From Daphnia carinata (taxonomy: Eukaryota > Arthropoda > Branchiopoda > Diplostraca > Daphniidae), in assembly GCF_022539665.2 (NCBI RefSeq), contig NC_081334.1, positions 6,232,424 through 6,296,423 on the forward strand: 64,000 nucleotides of DNA. Reading direction: 5' to 3'. Position 1 is the first letter of the stretch. Every line of letters begins with the position of its first letter. The translations under genes were made by a program, and so were the position numbers. Under the pieces are notes generated by a model. The model did no database searches. It was not told where the DNA came from and was given only the letters and a program-made list of their open reading frames with translations. Shown here piece after piece: positions 26,033 to 43,200 of the stretch.

Positions 26033-26266
26033 GTGAGCGTCACATCAGCATTTGAATCCTACAATTCCAAATTAGGACAACGTCTGATAAGACAAGTGCA
26101 GAGCAAACACAAAGACGGTAAAAAAGACACAACCAAGGCAGCAAGTCCAAAGTTTAATTCAATGCTTACCATCAAAGGTGGCAAAAACATTAAAGGTGAA
26201 TTGAGCAAGATAAATAAAATTAAAAAAATAAATGTAATGCGTGAACACAGCGAAAACAGTCAATGA
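26033..26266 (+). other. lysine-rich 77-codon ORF of unknown origin
   Basis: An open frame MSVTSAFESYNSKLG..., rich in Lys, Asn and Ser, ending in a stop at 26264-26266. No family is recognised and no splice context is convincing. It lies in the repeat zone and may be a transposon-derived fragment or chance ORF. Confidence 0.2.
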
Positions 26267-26394
26267 AAGAAACAAATTTTGGAAAAAATATTTTATAAAA
26301 AAAATTTTATTGACAATTCTCTGCACATTAGAATTACATTTGCAACTTTAAAAAGGCACAATAGCCCTTTCAAAAGTTGCCGTCAACCCAGGCA

Positions 26395-26727
26395 GGGGGA
26401 GACACTGCCTTGTTGACCCACCGGGGAGATTACCCGGTGATTGGCTAAGAGAAGCCGGAAGAAGAGCCGAAGATTTGGAACATTTTTACTGGAGCGATTA
26501 ACCTTTAGTTCGGATTTGTGGTTAGCCACTTCGCCCTCCGTGAACACATCATCGGACTAAGCGGACCCCCACGTCCCCTTTCCGGCCAGAGCCCTCCAAA
26601 CCTCGGTATATGTTGTTTTTATATATACCGTACAGTAGGGGCATGACCCCCTACGGGCTTATTACGAGTCAAGGGGAAACGGGGCTACGGAAAGGAAGGG
26701 AGCCCAGATATGCACTTCAATTTATGA
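26395..26727 (+). repeat. hairpin-rich repeat R1, copy a
   Basis: About 330 bp, closely matched at 31271-31588 in the same orientation. Conserved parts include the stem CACCGGG/CCCGGTG (26419-26439), GGAC/GTCC around a C-run, the TAGGGG/CCCCTA stem and an end block ATATGCACTTCAATTTAT. No ORF. Class unknown; a non-autonomous mobile element or a structured-RNA-derived repeat are both possible. Confidence 0.7.
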
Positions 26728-27077
26728 AAAATTAAATACCGTTTATAAATGAGAATCTGAATGAAGTCTGGAAATTCCATGTAGTGTATCCAAAAATAAT
26801 AATTTATTCAGGACCTTGCCCCAAACAGAAACCTTTTCAGATCAAAATTTATTGTTCATCTATAATAAGACAGTAAACACCATTAGGCATAAAAACTCTT
26901 AATTCATATATACAGTTCATACCTTACATGATTCGTGAGTTGATTGCGAGCATATTCTTCTGTCAGAAGCTTCGAAAGAGACATTTACGATTTTCGTTTA
27001 TGCTCACCATGGATGCTGGTAGACTAGACATTTAAAGTTAAGACACTTTGCCCAATTCCAACAGTTTTGATTCTTAC

Positions 27078-28880
<1,803 letters not shown>

Positions 28881-30196
28881 CTTACCTTGTGACCCTGGAC
28901 AGAAAAGATGTAGAACAGAATGAAACAAATAAGATTATATAAAGAGGTAAAGAAGTAAAATCTAGCGAGGACGGTCTATCTAGCGAGTTAAGGTAGACAG
29001 CAGACTACACGCGTTAAGCCAATCTAACAATATGCCTGAAAAAAAACTGTCCGATGAGCCACGGTTTAAGGCGCCTCTCGTGGACGCAAAAGTCATTACG
29101 AGAAATTTTATCCGCCACAAACTAAATGTTTTTAAACATTTAAAGTACTTTTCCAAATGAAAATTTAACTTAAGAAAATTAATATGTTCGAGAAATATAA
29201 AGACGTTATTGTGTATTATTTTCACATCGCAACAACCAATAATGACTTTATATTACTCAAACATATTATCTATACCTAAAACAAGCAATTATTCTCATTG
29301 CTATTAGAATTACATTCATTATAATTGCTGCAGCTCAAAATGGAAAGTTAATAGTTAATAGTAATAATAATGAAGTTAAGTAAGTAGAATATAACAAAAT
29401 AATTATTTTATAGTTGTATTGTAATCAAATAAAGTTATTAATTAAAAAAATTATATATTTATATGGCTAGAATGCGTAAAGTTGTATTTAGAAAATTAAA
29501 TAGAAATCCGGGCGATAGATGGCCATAGCTGTAAAAAAGAAAAAAAAGGCCGAAATTTTTCTTTTTTTTTCAGCATTCGTGGTCTATTTCGGTCAAGGCC
29601 TACCCTACAATAGGATATAAATTGTTCGTAGAATAAACACGTCATTGCGTTATGTGAGTGTCATTCTGTTGGTAACATATCTATTGACGTTTGAATTTGC
29701 GCTGCAGGTTTTCGATAAATTCCCCTTACTAAATGGTTAACTAGAGAACAGGAGCTGTCTATTAAAAAGTGTGTCCAACTACGTTCCGTATCTTTGATAA
29801 TGCTGAAATTGCTCTTCGGTCGTCAAAAAAGAGCTTGAGATTCGGAATCTATCACCTTTTTAAAAAACCGGATACTACTTCGTCCAGAAAAGAAACACTG
29901 ACAACATTTCGGATAGCTGAACTTGCATTCACAACTCAACTGCATGTGGGTTTGACACAGTTTCATCGTTTCCAAAATACAACCTTCGAACTGAAACAAC
30001 AAAAAAGTTAAGTTGACAGCAAAAAATTTGGTCAACAAAAAAAAAAAACGAATTTCAAAATAATGTAGCAACAAATCAAGAACAACAAGAAGTAAAAAAA
30101 AAAAGCAGCGCCCAGTAAATTCATGGCATTAGGCCTACATAAGGTGGAGAGCGAAGTTTGCCTCCTTCTCCCGTCGTATAGTGCTAGACAGATGAC
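28881..30196. other. AT-rich spacer between vasa pseudogene and actin fragment
   Basis: No coding signal recognised on either strand; short AT-rich ORFs only. The actin 3' flank lies at the right end. Confidence 0.6.
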
Positions 30197-31267
<1,071 letters not shown>

Positions 31268-31270
31268 TCA

Positions 31271-31588
31271 GGGAGAGACACTACCTCAGTTGACTCACCG
31301 GGGAGATTACCCGGTGCGTGGCTAAGAGAAGCCGGAAAAAGAGCGAAGGTTGCGGACAAGCTTTTACGTGAGCGATTAACCGTTAATTTGGATTTGTGGG
31401 TAGCCCCCAAGCCCTCCAAAAGATATCATCGAGCCAAGGGGACCCCCGCGTCCCCTTTCCGGACAGCGCACTCACAACCGTTACTGCTGATCACAGTAGG
31501 GGCATGACCCCCTACGGGCTTATTACAAATCTAGGGGAAACGGGGCCACAGAAAAGAAGGGAGCCTAGATATGCACTTTAATTTATAA
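31271..31588 (+). repeat. hairpin-rich repeat R1, copy b
   Basis: Second copy of the 26.4-kb unit, same orientation. The stem CACCGGG/CCCGGTG is at 31296-31316, GGGGAC/GTCCCC surrounds CCCCGC, and TAGGGG/CCCCTA follows. It ends in ATATGCACTTTAATTTAT. It abuts the truncated actin copy. Confidence 0.7.
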
Positions 31589-34225
31589 AAATATTATGTT
31601 TTACGTTCTGGATGAATCAGCAATTAACCGTGAAGTGGCAGTAGCGTTCTTCGAAAATCTAGCATCTCTTTTCGTCTTCTATTTCTAAAACAGGGAAATA
31701 TAACGGCTGGACATCTTTTATGGTTAGCTGCAAAATTTCATCACGAAATCTGGAATGAAAAAGAAAATTCAGTTCAAATTCAGAGCCTATTAATTGTGCT
31801 TCACTTTGAATGAAACAAACACCATAACATGGGAGATTTGGATAACATTTCAATGGGAGCTTAGCTATGCACTTCACTTTGAACATACCATGGGTGACAG
31901 TTGGACCAAAATATCCATACCCTTTAAACGATACTAATAGTTTTCAACTACAAATGTGTCAGCCTCCACAAACTTTGGGCTTATCATTTGAAATTTTCCT
32001 TTCTGTAATTCAAGATATTTTATTTAATAAATGCATGATATCTAAATCATCAATCAAATACCAAATTGTTTAAGAAGACATCTTTAGCAGAATGGCAGCC
32101 ACAGATAAAAAATCAATAATCTTTGTGGGTCTCTTCGATTGCTAAAAAGGCAAAAAAAACTCTCAAGAAAGAGGACAAGATCCAATTATTGCAACTAAAT
32201 ATTATCAGAGTAACTCCAACCAAATATTCCAAAATGTTTTCAACTTCAGGCAACAGGTCAGGGAAAAGTTCACTAAAGAAAATGTGAACAGTCCTTCGCT
32301 ACACAGGGAATGTTGATGTAGTTATAGCAAACGATCAAAGTTGTCTCACAGGGTGGATGGGAAAATGGAAAAGGTTTGTCCCTAGATAAGCCCACCAACC
32401 AGTACTGTCACATCACTGCCAATACAGAGAAGGAAATTAAAAAGTTATTTAAAATTGAATAGACATTTTACCATTAGAATGACGTTGCAACACATAGCTG
32501 TGGCAGATGCTTATTCTACGAAAAATTTATCCCATTGTACAATAGGCCTTGGCTAAAATGTAACGCGAATGCCATCACCTAAAATTAGAAAACTTTGATT
32601 ATATGCCAGCATAGCAAATTTGATGCAAGCTTACATATGGTAAACCTTGGATTTATATCGCAGACGACCCACCAAACGGTATAGCCATCTACTGGTAAGG
32701 TATCCAGTTCTATTTCACTCAACGGCTCCCGATGTTCAAGAAGCTAGGGCTAGAAAATAAGCCCGACAAAATAAATAAGCCCGACTTTCCCAAATCGAAG
32801 TTGGCGCGCCAGTAGGGTACAGCGCCCCTGCACAAAACAGCGTATCGTACTATTAAATATATTTCAAAAACAGCTGCTTTGGCGAGAAAACGAATAATTT
32901 CCCTGTATCAGCATTTCACTTTGCGTATAACATGTGAATTTCACCGAATATTTGGCGCAATGCTAGCGTGCCAGTACGGTACAGCGCTAGCGTGATGCAG
33001 TAGAAATATTTGGTGTATTTCAAAAACGATTAACTAAATGAACAAAATAGCAATTTCCCCGGAATCAGCATTCAATTTTGAGTATATCGTGTGATATTTA
33101 TTCAATTCTGATGAGTGTCAGTTTTTGACGAAAAAATTTTTAAGCCCGACAAAATAAGCCCGACTTTTCTTATTGTTTCGTTTTTTACGTTTAAATAAAA
33201 AACCATAAGGCCCATTGGAAAATAGATTTGATTTTCGTGATTAGCATTCAATTCTGAATCGAAATCATGCCTTTCAAGTCAAGTTTAGAAATCTGGCCAA
33301 AAATGAAAAAAGTGGGAAGGTAGTGCTGTAGCGTACTGGCGCGTTAGTTTGAAGGGTTGAGTTAATAACAAAGAACAGCTTACCCAGAATCAGCTTAAAA
33401 TACACGGATTTGATTGAGAATTGAATGCACCGAGTATTTGTTCTGCATCGCCCTAGCGCTGTATCATATCCGCTCTACGAGAGTCAGAGTCATCATCACC
33501 ATATGTCAAAGCCAAGGCAAATAGCTTTTTTAAGCTTTCTAACATGGGCCTTCTGCTAGCGGCTACATTATGAGCATTCCTTTTATTTTATTTTCGCTTT
33601 CTTTTCTCGTGGCTGTAACTGTTGTTCGGCATTTGAGGAACACAGACAATGGGACGTTGGCCGAATTCCTTATGGCGATTCTTTCAAAAGAATGCGGACC
33701 TTCTGCTCTTTTCGACAGGCGCCGCAATGACGTCCAAAGCAAATTAGCTGCAATTTTTCTGTTACAGAGACAAGGGGTCAGATGATTCCTTATTAGTTTA
33801 CAATAAGGAAACACGAATGCATCAAACTATTTTGTAATCGTTTGACATAAACCGGTTAAAATTATTTACATGGGCATGAGAAAAAGATACAAAAACACAC
33901 ACAAGATTTGAGAAACATTTCAGAGTTAAACAATATGCAAAGCGAGACGGAATTAAAAAAAAAAGAACAGCATGTCGGCCGGATACAAATTCCGTTATCA
34001 AAAGTCTTTTTTTTTCTCTCTCTTCAACTTACGAAACGGTTCTGCACATTGTAAAAAAAAATGTTTACCGTTTTACTATTTTTCTCCATCTTAAGAGAGC
34101 CTTGAGACAGGAACGGGAATTTCACGAAACGATGGTACAAAATGAATCCAAACACGTACGATCAATCAGGTACAAATCCACAAGAACATTTTCTTTACAA
34201 AAAAAAATTAAAAATAAATCACGTA
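31589..34225. other. gene-poor interval with repeats, 3' of FRMD4 homologue
   Basis: No convincing gene. A minus-strand frame near 31659-31886 (MFKVKCIAKLPLKC...) is Cys-containing but unassigned. The right part may include the FRMD4 3' UTR. Confidence 0.5.
32744..33180. repeat. second copy of the AAGCCCGAC repeat family
   Basis: Shares with 22910-23222 the words AATAAGCCCGAC, GCTAGCGTGCCAGTA(C), CCGGAAT(C/T)AGCATT and GATGAGTGTC(G/A)GTTTTTG, in partly rearranged order. AAGCCCGAC blocks occur at both ends, here in direct rather than inverted orientation. Confidence 0.55.
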
Positions 34226-37200
34226 TCAAACTAACGTAGCCGGTTTAGAACGGAACTCTGGGGCAGGTGGGTTCGTGTGATTTTCACCGAGACTATTGGT
34301 ATCAGCTGCATGGGAGCCCCCTCCGCCACGAGCGGAGTTCATCGGATGACAGGCGAGCGGCGTGAGTGGCTGATAAAGACCTTTGGTCTGCTGTTGTCGG
34401 TACTTGGCGCTATATTTGTAAATATCCGAAGTTTCAAAAGGTTTCGACACTTCCCTGTAAGGTTCAAACTTGCCGGGCGCAATCAGTTCTAAATTCTTGG
34501 GCGATTCGAAAGGCACTACTGTCTCAAAATCAAAACTGTCTTCTTGTCCAGGTTCGGCTAAACGTACCGGCTGCGCTCGGACGGTACTTGTTCCATTGCC
34601 CATGGTAGGAGTCGGAGCTGAAGAATTAGAGGTCGAAACTGTCGGCAACGAAGCTGGCGGCTTGTCCGTTAAAGTCCCGTTCATCTTTGATTTACGACCA
34701 GGAACAGGGGAATCCAGCGAAGTTTCATACCAGTCTTTTTCTTTCTTCTTATTCGAATGAAGTGACGTCACCGACAGGTTGTTTGACATTCTCGTGTACA
34801 CGGCGCTATCAATGTCAAACACGGTCTCCATCCGACTAGAACTGCCACTGCGCTCTCGAATGGAAGCCCCGAAATCCGGATAATCCGGATACGTCTGATT
34901 GGGCAACAACGTCAGTTCAGGTTCATTATAACTGGAACTTTGATTGCTGCTGCTGCTACTGGCTTTGCGCATGCCCCGGCTGCCGAACCGTGGGCCGATA
35001 GATGAACCATCAATAACATCAACTGTTAACGGAGACGGTCCGTCTAACTCGTCCATACTTCGCGATCCTTCGTAAACCGCTTGTTTCGCACAGCTTTTCG
35101 CATCGGCATCCATACTGGCGTTCATTAAACGCCTGCGTCGATCTAAACTGCCGAACCTGTGATGAACCAACTGATCCAGCCGACGGGTGGCGGGCGCATT
35201 TTCATCACCAAAGTCCCACTCGAAATCAGCCGATGTGTTTGGATTGGAATCCTGAGCCGGAGAATGTTGGGCCGACGTCATTAGGCTGCGAGGTGTCTGA
35301 TCACTGTGATCGGATGAAGCTCCCGTCAGCCTTCTCAAGCCAATGACTTCTAAATCATCCATGGATGCATGGGTAGGAAAATCATGGCTCGCTCTCTGAC
35401 GTGCGATATTGTACAATCCTCCACCAGCGGAAGGATCGATGCCAATAAGTTGGGGGCATGGTACACGATTGGCTGCCATTCCTAGATGAAAAGAGAAACT
35501 TTGTCAATGCCGCTCGTAAATCATTGATGCAAATAGGAAAACTTTCGTTTACCATTATGATGGTGAGGGTCCCAAGACATGTCTTGGATGACGTAAGGCG
35601 GAGTTGATTGGCTAGACGTAAGCGTTAGATACTGTTTAGTACGATAGGATGATCGCATCATTGGAGTATTCGGCGTGTAGCCTCCACTTGTTTCCCTGAA
35701 TTATTTCAAATGAAAAAGAGTGGTTTGTTAAGATGATGGTACCAGTAGCTGAAGAAGAAAAATTACGAGGTACCTGCGGAGTTCGGGATGATGTGGGTGA
35801 TGATGATGGTGGTTGCTGTATCCATTAGTGTACTGCTGCTGATGTTGATACATTGCACTGTTTGCATGACGATTCTTTTGCGGGGAAGACGGAGCGCTTC
35901 GAGGCATTTGTTCTGATCGCGAAATTGAACTAGGAACAGCGCTCGAGACGGGCACTTGAGTGGGCGATAGAGACCGATCTCTACGCATAGGAGTGGCAGT
36001 GATAGGCTGATGATGGTGATGATGATTGTGGTGATTGGTCGCGTGCTGTTGTGTAACGGCAGGTGAAAGGTTAACACCGTGGTCGTCCAAATAAAGGTCA
36101 TGACCGTCCAAACTCGTTTCTGTCTGGATAAATCCGGCTTCTTCGTCCAGGGTTGCATCTGATCCGCCATTGGGCCTCGGCTTCTTTTTGACTTTGCTCC
36201 ACGGGCTGGTGGTGGTTACTGGTACTTGAGGCTGTGCTTGCGTGCTGTTGTACATCTCGGCTAAGCGCAAAGAACGCAGTTTCGTTTCGATATCCTGGAG
36301 GGGTTCAACAAGAATAAGCAATCACATAAAAATTGGAAGTTACTCTCTTCGATACACCTCCCGCGGCGAGAAATGTCGTTACCTTGAGTTGCTGCAGGCT
36401 CTGCTGGTAAATCATCTTGCGTTGACGCTTCACAGCTTTCGACGGGCTACCGTCTGTGGCAAGTCTCAGAGCGGCTGAAGTAATTTTGCGTTGAATCTCG
36501 TATTCAAGCTCCATGGCGGCCAGAGATTCCTCCTGCAACATCAAATATCGCGTTGCATAAAACGACTTTCTTTTCTTATCAAGCAGCTGATTGCTTTATA
36601 CCTTTGAAGACTTGGCTTTATTGAGAAGATTCTCTGGTAAGGTGAATGAGGTGCCGACCCTTCTTCGGATAGTGGGCAAAGCCTCGCCCGGGTTGAGTGG
36701 ATATTCAGGCGGAAGTTGGCCGCTTAACGCTCCTTCTTCCAAACAGAGTTTCTTGAGCTCTTCCATTTTGGCTTTGAGTTTCTCTTCCATGGCTGCTTTG
36801 CGCGATTTGAGCGCCGCAACAATTTCCATGCGAGCGGCCCTTGCTGCCTCGCTTTCTTCCGTTTCTGTTACGAAACAAACAAATAAAAGAATTAGTTGTC
36901 AATTGATTTATATAATAAAAAAATGTAGTGACTAATGTGTGATTGCATACCTGGCGTTTGTCCCATTTTGCCGTTGAGACTAAGCGTGCTGCCGGAGTGA
37001 CTGAGATTGGACTGCGAGTTGGAGCTAGCCGTCGACAGCGAGAGGCTAGTGCTCGACTTGGATAGATCCAGGGCAATGTCGTTGAGATTGCGAGCCTTAA
37101 GCTGTCGCGCCTTGGAATTCCTACGGTCCAGGTAGAACTGATGCTGGCAGATGGCCATGTGCCAAATGTTCTTGGTCAGCGCCTGTGTCTGGCCAAACCA

Positions 37201-40200
37201 CACGATGACGCTTATCGTGCCCGCTTGCAGTCGACGGTTCACCGATACCCTGCAGACACAACAGGACACCAAATCAAATTCCGTCGTAACCCTCTCTACT
37301 CGATTCCACCGCATCGTAAAAAGAAAAACAACAACAACAACCGGCAAATAAATAAAAAAAAAATAACAGAAGTTTTTCGAAGAACCGCAAAAGCCAAAAA
37401 CATAAAAAATTCAGCGAGTAAAAAAAAAAACCATACATAAATAATATATAAATAAATTTTTGTTTGAAAAACGTTCTTTTCTAGACAGGCAAAAGGAAAA
37501 AAAAAAGCCGGAGGAGGTAACTTACTGCGCCGAATCTTCTGGAAATGCTTCAGTCAGACCATCCTCTACCAGATCGGCGGATTCGGGACACGCATACAAA
37601 CTGCTGTGTACGGCATGCACTCTACACGAAAGGGAAAACCCAAGGAGTGTGAAATGCGGTGGAAATAAAAAGAAAAAGCAGAAAATCAAAATATAGCAAA
37701 TAAATAAAAAACGAACGAGAAAATAGCACCAAAAAAAGGGGTGCGCGTGCTTTGTTGTGTGACACTGTGCTTAACAAAAGTCATCGTTCTGCACGAACAA
37801 CTTTTGATACAAACAGAAAAAAAGAGAAATAGATTTGACTAGACAAGCTTGTAAAGAAAAATAAATCCAGGCAAAGCACACACACAAAAAAAAACGATAC
37901 TAAACGACCTTCGAAATACTAGTTTAACAATCACATCAACGATAAAGAAAAACCAACCAAGGATGGAGAAGAAAAAAAACTGGAATGGCGTCTATATACG
38001 AAACGTACGTACAGCAAAAGCTCGGAAAGGTTGAGCCACTCGAGGCTACAGAGCTCATTTCCAAACAAGTGGAAAGTAGCTCTTTTTTTCTTATTATTAC
38101 TATAATATTCTCCAAAAAGGAGAAGAAGGAAAACCCATCGTCGGTGGAGAAAGAAGGAGAAAAAAAAAATGAAATTTACCGTTTGGGGTCGTGAACTTCA
38201 ATGGAGAACTTCCGGTCGCGAAAGTACAAGTTTTCCAACTGTTTCCATTGAAAAATCTAAATAAGAAAACGAGAGAAAATAAGACAAAACAAAAGAGAAA
38301 CATGTAGCCCAAACATATAATGACGACAATTTAAACGCTCTCTCTCTCTCTCTTTTCCCTCATCAAACTCTCTCTCTCTGTCTCTTGCATGATTATAAAA
38401 GAATAAACCTAAATGACTATCAAACCCGCCCCAGTGAGTTTCTGACGCACGATTTCAACATCAGCATAGGTGTGCAGTATTGCTAAGCGTTTTCTTGGCT
38501 TCTGCGATAAAGAGAGAGTTTGAGGCGGGAATCTCAAAACGTTCATCAATAATACACATCAACATCAAGCAAAGGAGAAGAAGAAAAAAAAAATATATAT
38601 ATATAAGATGATGATGGATGCGAGCATTTACCCTGCGGGGATGTCTCCGATCCGAGAAGTCGTACTGGGCAATGCCTTTGTAGCTGATGCCCAAATACCA
38701 GGGCGTGTTTCGCTTGTCCGTTACACTATAGTAGTGAACGCCGTAGTTGGGAAGCGACTCGACTTTCGACAGGTAACTGTTTAAAGAGAAAGAAGGAAAA
38801 ACACACACGTCAATTATTCGGTTATGCAAGTCGTAAATTGCGGACCTTAAAAACAACGTTTAAACTCACTTGACGATGACTTGACCGCGGCTGTGGCCCA
38901 CCAGAGTCTTGTAATTCTCGATGACTCGATCCTCACTATAAATAACACAAACACAGAGGGGGCAAAAGAGCGTAAAGGCTCGTGTTAATAGTTTTCTTTT
39001 TCTAAAAAGGTCGTTTCAAATTAGACGTGTTTTGATGATGCGCTCACCATTCAGAGAGAGACTGGTGTTCCTTGAGGGCACTGACGGGCAAAATGGGCGA
39101 CTTTTTCAAATGATTTCTCGCTGTTAAATCGCTGTGCAACACAACAACAACAAAAAAGATGTAAATGAGCCGGGAGAAAACCAAAAAACCAAAAAAACAC
39201 ACTGCAACACGCAACCGAATAAGGAGCGAATATTACAAAGTCTTAACAATCGGCACAGACAAAAGTCATAACAGGATGTTTCGGGAAAGTGAACCGCCAG
39301 GTAAAAAAAAAAATGTGGCTGTGCACTTTATAATCGAACATTGTTGCACAACGCCTGTAATCAGCCAGTGACGTCTTCCGATCCGTACGGCCCAGCGTGA
39401 GTTTCAGATATGAAATTAACCTACTAGAATCGACTGCGCACCTGGCAATTGAATGGGCGGGTAGAAAGAATTTCAAACTTACTCAACGTAATCTCCGTAA
39501 GCAGCTTGAAGAGCCCAGGCAGCTAAAATGCAGACGCAATCACTGCCTACTTCCAATTGATCCTGTAAATAAAATGGAATTTAAAAAAATTTGAATTTAT
39601 ATGCCATCACAAATAGGGACACCCAATATCATGAAAACAACAACAACAAACAGATCGAAAATTGGGCGTGGGGAGTTACCACCTAGAAATAATTGCTCTC
39701 AGCGTGTGGTTGGGTTATCCTTGCCACTTACAATAGGAAGCGCTAGTTCTTACTAGGTGAACAGGTGCATTCATCCATTGTTCGCTTCTACGCTATAATC
39801 CGGGATTTTGGCCAAGATTTTCTTGATACCCTTTTTTTTTGTCACCTGACTTTTCAAAGGTGGGTCATTTCCGCGACAACTCCATTTTTTTTTTTAAAGA
39901 AAAACAAGTGGGAATTTTGACTTTTCAAAAGGGCAGATATGCATCTGCCCCCTCCCAATGGACGATGGCCATCAGGGAGGGATGCGCACACATGTTGCTA
40001 GGCAACAACAGGTATGTTGCTGGCGCCTTCTTCTTCCTCCAGCCCCCTTTTTTGGAAACACCTCCTCTCCCTGAGGCTATGAAAAAAAAAAAGTCTGAAC
40101 AAATTATACTCTAGAATCTTTCTCGCTCTGTTGCTGCTATCTCTCCCCGGCCAAGGATATAACGGTGCCGGGGCCAGCAACAACTATTTCGGGTTTTTTC

Positions 40201-43200
40201 TTTTTTTATATTTATTCTGTCCAAGGGGTATCTCTCTCTCTTGCTGTGTGTCTTTTTTCAAAAGATAAAAAAAAAACCCAACTACTAAATATAAAAAAAA
40301 GGAAGGGGGGGACATAGTATTTGAAAGGTATGCAACCCTGGGATATGGGGGGGGGGGGGAATTGAAATTTCTTTCCAAAGATTTTTGTTCCTTTCGTTTT
40401 TTTTTGTGAGCTAAAGAAAAAAAAACTATGGAATTGTCCTGGAGAAGTTGGAAGAAGAACCGGAAACTTTAAACGCGGCTTTTGATTTTCTTGGTGGGTA
40501 AGCCAAACATTACAATGACAATGCTTTGGCCATCAGACCCTGAAAATTCAAGTTCGCCTCCTACGAATGAGTCAGAATATGATAACACGAAACTCTGAGG
40601 GCGGGATATCCATCGACAACAAAGCCCAGCAAAAAGAAAAAAAAATGGCAAAAGAATTTTAGAACAAAATAAAAACCTTTTAAACCAAAAAAAAATAGAA
40701 ACCGATGAAAGTCTATAATAATCCAAATGTCAAACTGGAACTATCACTTGGTCCTACAAAACCACTTTGATAAGTCCCAACCACTCGAAAAAAATGCAGA
40801 AATTCGAGAATACACACACGCACAACACACACACACACACACGCGTAAACACACAAGTCGAAACACACTGGTAGTAGTGACGAAGGTTTGGTGGCGTCTG
40901 ACTCGTGATTCAGCCACAAGCAACAACTCGAGACTCTCTCTCTTTCTTGAAGGAGAATTCTCTCTCTCTTGGGGTGGGCGGAGTCTCGGCGGACCAAGGA
41001 GATCAAGGTGGCAAAGGGCCTGGGCCTCGACAGGCCATAGACACAACTTGTTTTGTGTGTGTATGTGTGTGCGCGGGGGGGAAGAGAGACGGAATGGAAG
41101 AAAACCCCCTCCGGATAAGAATCCACCCCAACAAAAGAAAACACTGACCAACTGGATTCCAGCAGCCACACCATCTACCTCTCTCTCGTAGGCTCTTACC
41201 GTCATTATAAAAGAATCTTTTTTTTTGAAATTCTCTTGTTGTTTTTTTTTCTTCTTCGTGCGTTTTACCTTTGTTTCTCTGTTTCTCTCTGTTTTTATGA
41301 TGATTACTCACGAGATGCGCATTCCGAACCAATTGCACCGCTCCCGGCTGCCCCCATTTCTCGCTTTAATTAATCAAGTAACCCCCCCTTTGGCCTCACT
41401 CGTCTTTCACGTTTGGAACCTCTTCGTACATCATATTTTTTCAAGAGCAAACCTCAGAAAAAGAAAGGGTGTGGATGAAATGATGATGGATAATCACTTC
41501 ATAATAAACTAATTCATGAATCAAAAATTTTAAACAAAAAGCCAAAAAGATTGTTGAAATATCTTTCGTCCCTTTGTTTTTTTATGTGGAAGTCCCCCCT
41601 TTCATTTTTTAAGGTTCCAGGCGTGATTTCGAATGGCCGCTCCACGGTCCAGCTTATGGGGTACCCCCTCTCTCTCTTGAAGCCGTCAAAAACTTAAATT
41701 ATCTTCCAACTACATCCTTTTTCTGACCCCCTCCTATTTCTTTCAAGAGTTTAGTTAACTGTACAAATCGATGAGTTTTTAACGAAAAAAAGTTTTCAGT
41801 TTCTACACGTCGGCTTTTTTTTTTCTTAACGTACAAAAAGAAAAAAAAAGGGCTCGGTCGAAAGAGAGAGCTTTACACGCGAGCGCGTTCGAGTGACTAA
41901 TCGACAGTTACTCTCCTGTATTATGCATGAGCCGAAGGCCCAATATAGGAGGGGGGCAAAGGAATAAAAAAAAAAAAAAAAAGAGTTCCGGCATTTTCGA
42001 GAAGAATAATAATTATTCCATAAAAATCAAATCCACAGGTTGGCCGCTTCGGAAAAAAAAAAAAAAAAAAGGAAGGAGACATTCCACTGGCCATCGATCA
42101 ACCGTGTAGTTTCCAAAAGAGAGCGATGATAATCAATGATTGGTCACGCTCCGTTCTCTTAACGTATTTGAGGTTTGCCCAGTGAGTCACGAACCAACGC
42201 CCATTATAATTGTAGACGAGTGAACACACACACACACGAAAAAATAGGGGAATAGGGAGAGAGTTTTGCCCTACGACTTCCGAATTTAACAATCGGAAAA
42301 AAGGGGGGAGATCTTAAAAAAAAAAAAATAAAAGGATTTTTAAAAAAATATTTTCTTTTTTAAAGCCTCGTTTACTCGGTGGGGGTAATAGAGTTTTGTG
42401 GTGGCGTCGTCATCGTCGTAACTCGAGACTTTTCCTTCTCCGTCTCAAACTATCACATTACGTATATATTGCGCCATTGGGCCTCGTCAGCTTCTTTTAC
42501 ATCCCTGCGTCCGTTTTGCGCCGTTTCACGTTTCATTTTTTCCGAAATTTCTCGTCGCCTTCGTACTCATCTCTTTCATTTGCGGTGACGACGAGTCGCG
42601 ACTTCATTTTAACTAGCGAAAAAAATTACACAAAGACTCGAACGTCTCAAATAAAGGCCTTGAATAAGAAGCGAAAAGGGAATTCAATAAATTCCATGGA
42701 TAGTAAAAGGTAGACTTTTGTGAGCTGATTTCTGTTCATTAATCAGAGCGGCCTGATTTCGTTCCGTGCGCTGACGAAGGGCAAAGAAAAGAAAGAGAAA
42801 ACTCTAGGGGAGGAATGAAATATCTAAATATTTTCTGTCGAGAAAAAAATATATATATCTAAGTGACTTAGAGCAGCTCCTGCGGCAGAAACCCCAAGTC
42901 GGTGATTTTTTTTTCTTTCTTTCCCCCCTGTCTTTAGACTCTATCCGCCCTTTTTGCTTATGAACGACGACATAACAATCAAAGTCCGACGTAGGCCCTA
43001 GACCGAAGAAGTAAAAATTCCTCCATTTTTCCACAAGAATGAAAGAAAGGAAGAAGACGAAAACTGGTCGGAAAAGAAGGAGGAGGAGAAGAAGAAGAAG
43101 AAGACGATAAAAGAAAAAAGAGCCTTTTAATGACAGGTTAGCCCGAGGACATGCGCCTCCTACAACAGAGGGAATCAACTCTACCCGCCCGTTCAAAGTC

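Noticed and set aside
40713-41205. Overlapping ORFs of about 150 codons on both strands.
   Set aside because: Composed of (CA)n/(GT)n, (CT)n and poly(A) sequence inside a FRMD4 intron; no protein-like composition.
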